Below, piece by piece: positions 60,086-64,000 of a DNA stretch of 64,000 nucleotides (within the stretch, counting starts at the first letter, position 1; each line of letters opens with the position of its first letter). Made by a program: the position numbers and the translations under genes. The stretch is taken from assembly GCA_017590115.1 (NCBI GenBank), contig JAGGNK010003335.1:11346286-11410285 (forward strand). The letters run 5' to 3'. The DNA comes from Montifringilla adamsi (Eukaryota; Chordata; Aves; Passeriformes; Passeridae). The notes under the pieces are model-generated. The model did no database searches and was not told where the DNA came from. It was given only the letters and a program-made list of their open reading frames with translations.

Positions 60086-61285
60086 GATTTATGAATTAAG
60101 ATGGGCCTGAGTGGCTGATATCCAATCTGAATCCATATTGGAATGCCTCCAGATCTTGCAGATGTTCGTGGGTTCAGGACTTTATGATCCCGAGTCGGCT
60201 GGAGTCTGCAGAAAGATTCCCACTGGCTCCACTGATCACTTGATTTGGGTCTGCTTGAAGAAACCTTGGCTGAAGAGTGATTAAGGCTAAGGATATATAT
60301 ATATGTATTACTTGGAAAAAGAGTAAATAGAAGGGAATGTGATGTCAGCTTGGAACTATTAAAGAGTGCAAATGTGAGGACCACCGTCTTGGCTGACATA
60401 CTGGGAAAATGAACTGGGGACCTTCAGGGCTGGAAGCAGGAGCTTTTTAACATCACCAGCCAAGGTGACCAGACTGCTGCATGTCCCCCTTGTGTGGATG
60501 TGGGAAGAGAGGAGAGTACAGTGTGCACTCATGGATAGTATTACCATGGTCTGACAGGCATAAGGAACTTAGCATTAATTGACAGAGCCAACATTTTAGG
60601 AGCAGGGTGATAAATTAAGATAAATGAATTTTGCATCCTTTAACTAGTGAACCAGGTCACAATACTCCTGCATTTTTTTTTTTTTTGCATAAGCTTTTTA
60701 AATGAACAGGTGGACAGATAATCAGAAAGCAGATTGTTCTTGCTATTTTTTAGGGTTTGATGTCACAGAACCGTAAAGTACAATGAAACTTTCTCCTGCC
60801 TCCGTGTTCCCAATTAGACCTTTCTTTGATCCTGAGATTGTGCATTAGGATACAGCCATAACTACCATTTCAGGTAGAGCTGAGGCTGCTACACAGGAGC
60901 TACTCATTGCCCTGAAGGCATATTTCTTAAATCTGCTGGAATACCTGGGCATTTCCTCCCTAGCCCAGTTCTGGTGAAATGATCCTGGCTACTCCTTCTC
61001 CAAACTATTAGGAAAGGTGTAGTTCATCTGGATCATTTTGACAGGCACAGGTTGGAGAGTGCTAGCAGGTGCAGCCAACTCTGAAAATGTGCAACGGTGG
61101 CCATGGAGATTATGTCCAACATGACACTGAAGAACATTCCAGAGCCTGGGAACAGTGAAGATAAGCAACCAAGCCCATGTGGGAAAATAGAATTAAAAAA
61201 AATTAGAAGCCCAACTTGGTCCCTGGTGAATATCAACAAGAAAAGATGTTACTTTATGGATTTTGTGTCGCGAAGGGATTCTCTG
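60086..61285. other. Unannotated DNA
   Basis: A short (AT)n stretch at 60292-60304 and a T14 run at 60673-60686 are the only landmarks. The minus frame at 60037-60399 (120 codons) overlaps the CR1 relic. No gene is recognised. Confidence 0.5.
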
Positions 61286-61372
61286 TCTTAGAGAGGCTAG
61301 AGGGAAGGGTCACAGGTTGAACTCTATGGTCTTTGAGTTATTTTCCAATGTTAATATTTCTATGATTCTTCA
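61286..61372 (+). mobile_element. Diverged CR1 3'-terminal fragment
   Basis: The order gtcacaggttgaactctatg, gtctttgag, ttattttccaatg, atttctatgattctt is a degenerate CR1 3' end. Confidence 0.75.
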
Positions 61373-62109
61373 TTGTATAGTGACAGATTGCTCATACCAC
61401 ACACACATCGTAGGAGCATTAACATTGTCTCCTTTCTCTACCAAGTTCTTTCCAGGAATTTGAAATTGTGGAGAATTCCACCCTTTTTTCAGTATGGCTG
61501 AAGGTGTTCAGCAGGTACACAAGTTATTAGGTGGGAAGAAAAACAAACATGATGATCTCACAAGCCTTTTTTCCTTAATAAATTCAGCCAAAAAAGATAT
61601 TTATTTACATATTTCCAATGGCATACAAATCTGACCCAGGTGGAGAGCCTTCCTGTTCCCAGAACACCAAGGAACTTCAGATAAATTTAGGTTAAAAGCT
61701 CATTTGTTTCAAAATTGCATATTTGCTGCCTGCTTTGTTCCTTTGCTTGGCTGTAAAGCATAACACAGGGATGCTGTGAGCTTTTCTTTCAGATCCTTGC
61801 AAACATCTGCTTGTTTTATATTCCAAATGCTGCTTACAATATAAAATCATATCCCAAACAAAAGATATTTCTCTACAAATAAGGAACCAATTAATGTCAG
61901 AAAGTCTAAACCAATATATTAAAAGAAAAACAACTAAAAATAAAAGCAAATATGGCTCAGCTGGGAGTATCTGATAGTGCTGTGATGCCCAGGGCTGCTG
62001 GCTCCAGCCATTGTGGGTTGGGATTGAATTTACTTAGTTCTTGATAAACAGTAGATCAGACAGAGGTTTACTGATTGTTTCTTTCAAAAGTACAAATATG
62101 ATGCTGGAA
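61373..62109. other. Unannotated AT-rich DNA
   Basis: No gene or repeat is recognised. Confidence 0.5.
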
Positions 62110-62320
62110 AGCCTTAATGGATGTTGTTTCAAGGCAGTGACATAAGATGGGGCTAAAATCTTTGCAAACTTAGGAGTGCCTTAGCAGACCCAGTAATATC
62201 ACAGCAGGGAACAGCAACGTCACATCTGGAACATTATAAAATTGGCAATGCTGAAAAGGCATTAGTAAACATTATTAAGAATTCCTTGCAGGCAATTAGA
62301 CTGCAACAATATCTTTGGAG
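62110..62320. promoter_or_regulatory. Candidate conserved non-coding element
   Basis: The stretch caacgtcacatctggaacat, tataaaattggcaatgctga, aaaggcattagtaaacatta, gcaggcaattagactgcaac has the even, motif-rich texture of conserved enhancers with ATTAG and CAATTAG cores. Conservation is not tested. Confidence 0.3.
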
Positions 62321-62503
62321 AAAGGTTTTTTTTTTTTCCTTTTGCGTCTTTATTTCTATCTTGCTAATGAGGGACTAATGAGCCACAGACTTGTTACCTA
62401 GGAGGGATATCTCAACAAAGCTCTAGTGAACTTAAACCCAGTATTTACAGACTGATGACTGTTCACATTCATTATATGTTTTAAATGAGGAGGGACTACA
62501 GTT

Positions 62504-62537
62504 AAAAAAAAAAAAAACAAAACCAAAACCAAAAAAG
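62504..62537. repeat. A-rich low-complexity tract
   Basis: An A-run followed by acaaaaccaaaaccaaaaaa, like the tracts at 39717 and 59085. Confidence 0.9.
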
Positions 62538-64000
62538 GAAACAAGTTGTTCCTAGCTGAGAGACTTCTGAAACTCTAAATGTCAGAAGTTTCCTAATGTC
62601 AAGGTTAGAGCCTTCCACCTTTCCCACCATTTAGGGCTAAGCACAGTTACAAGTTACCAAAATATTAGTCTTCTCTGACCATTGCAAAACCTACTTTTTG
62701 GTTTCAATGATTTCAAGAGATTTTTGTTTCGTTGTGGTTTTTTCTTCCTTAGGAAATCAGGCTACTAAACACAACCTGTAAGTATTCACTGTCTGTGTAG
62801 GGCCTTGAACATTGGCACACGCCTGCTTCAATCAGCCCATGCTCACAATTTTTTTGCAAACACAGTGTCTTTTTCTCTGTCTTTTTCTGGCTACCTAATC
62901 TTAACTATCCAAGAGGCTGCAGATAAGACATTGGAGAATCTCAAGCAGAGCACACTTGCAGTTCCAGGCCAAGGAAATCACTCAGAGCTTATCAGTAGCT
63001 CTGATACCAGCTGTGATTAGGGCACATGGGTGGGACTTGGGAGCCATGGCTAAAATGAGTTGCTCTGCTACGCTTTTTGTACGTGCCCTTGAGCAACCCA
63101 TACATGGACATTTTTTTAAAAACTCTCTCTCTTACAGGCTGGAGGCTTAAATCTGTCCTGAGACATCAGGATGGGTAGTCCATGGACTGAGACAAACATT
63201 ACTAGGATGTGCCCTTGGAGCACTGAACACAGTGACCTTTGTGACTGGATCCCTTGAGCAAGCCCTCAATGCCAAGTGAGGGAAATTTGGTTTCCAAAGG
63301 GTACCAGTCACCAGGACAGAGTGTGTGATATCACACAATCTACCTGCACCTTCCTCTCCTCTTCACACCTCAGAAGATCTTCATGTAGCCAAGACATGGT
63401 GGCAAAAGCAGTTTCACAGAGTCTTTGCCCACAGACGAGGAGCGTGCAAACCCTTTTTTATTCATAAACAGCTGCTTTGACACAATTTCCTTTGCAAAGA
63501 TGCACAAAAGGTTTTGGTTGATTTTCAAGAACAAATTAGGGAACCTTGAATGTTGCCACAGAAGAGTTCTTGGGCAGCTCACTTTGAGTTTTTCCAGGCT
63601 TATTTTCACTTGAGATGTCTGGTTAAGTTGTTGAAGATGCTGGTTCTTGTGGCATCTTGGACTTTTCACCTTGACCTCCTTATCTTTGACTTCTGCCTCT
63701 TCCCAGTCTGTATCCCACAGATTTTTTGTTTTTTCCTGGTCTGGTGCAGAAGCCACAGCATTCACTGGGGGCTGATCTCTGGGCTTGGCATCCAGCACAG
63801 GGCTAACAAAAGACCCTAATTCCAGGCTTTTGAACCATTCACCCACAGAGCTTCATGTGAGCTGGGCAGGGATGTAAACCTGCGATTGCCAAGCGCAGGG
63901 TGGCTCTCCCACCTGTTCCATCATTTCTCCACCTTATGTGCACTCACTCTGAGGACTGTAAGCAATTACTCTGTTAGGTACTAAATACGATATGCAGCAC
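62538..64000. other. Unannotated DNA with a 158-codon minus frame at the end
   Basis: The minus frame at 63370-63846 (first codon GTG, in-frame TGA just upstream) has a hydrophilic, charged middle (EEAEVKDKEVKVK) that looks more protein-like than other frames here, but no family is recognised and no splice or promoter logic supports it. The rest is unannotated. Confidence 0.4.

Noticed and set aside
1..64000. Endogenous retrovirus or solo LTR
   Set aside because: I found no paired LTR, primer-binding site, polypurine tract or gag/pol/env-like frame on either strand. A very old solo LTR could be missed without a search.
1..64000. CRISPR arrays, operons, bacterial genes, tRNA or rRNA genes
   Set aside because: The sequence is eukaryotic non-coding DNA; no array of spaced repeats, no ribosomal RNA segment and no tRNA with box A/box B and cloverleaf was seen.

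Overview
The window reads as bird (Aves) nuclear DNA, either a gene desert or the inside of a very large intron. The evidence is AT-rich non-coding sequence, several CR1 non-LTR retrotransposon copies with the avian 3' end (a TTCCAACC-type block followed by GATTCTGTGATTCT or GATTCTATGAT), low total repeat content, and long intact A or T homopolymers. I recognise no protein-coding gene, exon, tRNA, rRNA or known microRNA. All open frames are short; the longest (228 codons, minus strand, 54186-54872) starts at GTG, not ATG, and matches no family I know. The exact bird group cannot be decided from this sequence; a passerine or other neoavian is a guess.

What can be supported falls into four layers. 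(1) Young to middle-aged CR1 copies: + strand 7820-8680, 34150-34202, 51380-51641 and 61286-61372; minus strand 45096-45885 (the longest) and 57466-57541. (2) Much older amniote-wide relics: CR1/L3-like pieces at 21540-21765, 36090-36335 and 59975-60085; MIR-like cores at 22985-23100 and 43185-43350; an unnamed relic at 48395-48490; and small palindromic, MITE-like relics at 6684-6795, 14085-14150, 23515-23615, 23745-23800, 24480-24640, 47715-47800 and 51766-51815. (3) Local structure that these do not explain: a 350-bp imperfect inverted repeat (13211-13563), a 62-63 bp minisatellite of three copies (31983-32160), a 120-bp dispersed direct duplication (55179-55301 and 57562-57668), a compact hairpin (15956-15997), and assorted homopolymers and simple repeats. 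(4) Candidate regulatory DNA: a CpG-dense patch with a CTCF-like motif (18915-19110), a strong CTCF-like motif followed by a SOX/POU-like cluster (45992-46065), and AT-rich blocks that keep scattered CpGs and homeodomain or octamer cores, which is how conserved non-coding elements usually look (20430-20700, 23200-23420, 29640-30030, 32340-32770, 50570-50810, 62110-62320 and others).

Layout: 1-6.7 kb is featureless; 6.7-8.7 kb holds a palindromic relic and a CR1; 8.7-18.9 kb is mostly unannotated apart from the inverted repeat, one hairpin and one relic; 19-25 kb has the CpG patch, possible enhancers and a cluster of ancient relics; 25-45 kb is AT-rich with homopolymers, the minisatellite and possible enhancers; 45-46.1 kb is the CR1/CpG/CTCF/SOX-POU block; 46-64 kb mixes CR1 fragments, the dispersed duplication and unannotated DNA.

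With no genes there is no operon or pathway to describe. The likeliest job of the window is to carry distal regulatory elements for a neighbouring gene outside it. No new multi-gene system is visible. The most distinctive items are the 13.2-13.6 kb inverted repeat, the 45.9-46.1 kb CTCF + SOX/POU block and the 55.2/57.6 kb duplication. Names of ancient repeats rest on remembered consensus patterns, and conservation calls on composition only; neither was checked by search.
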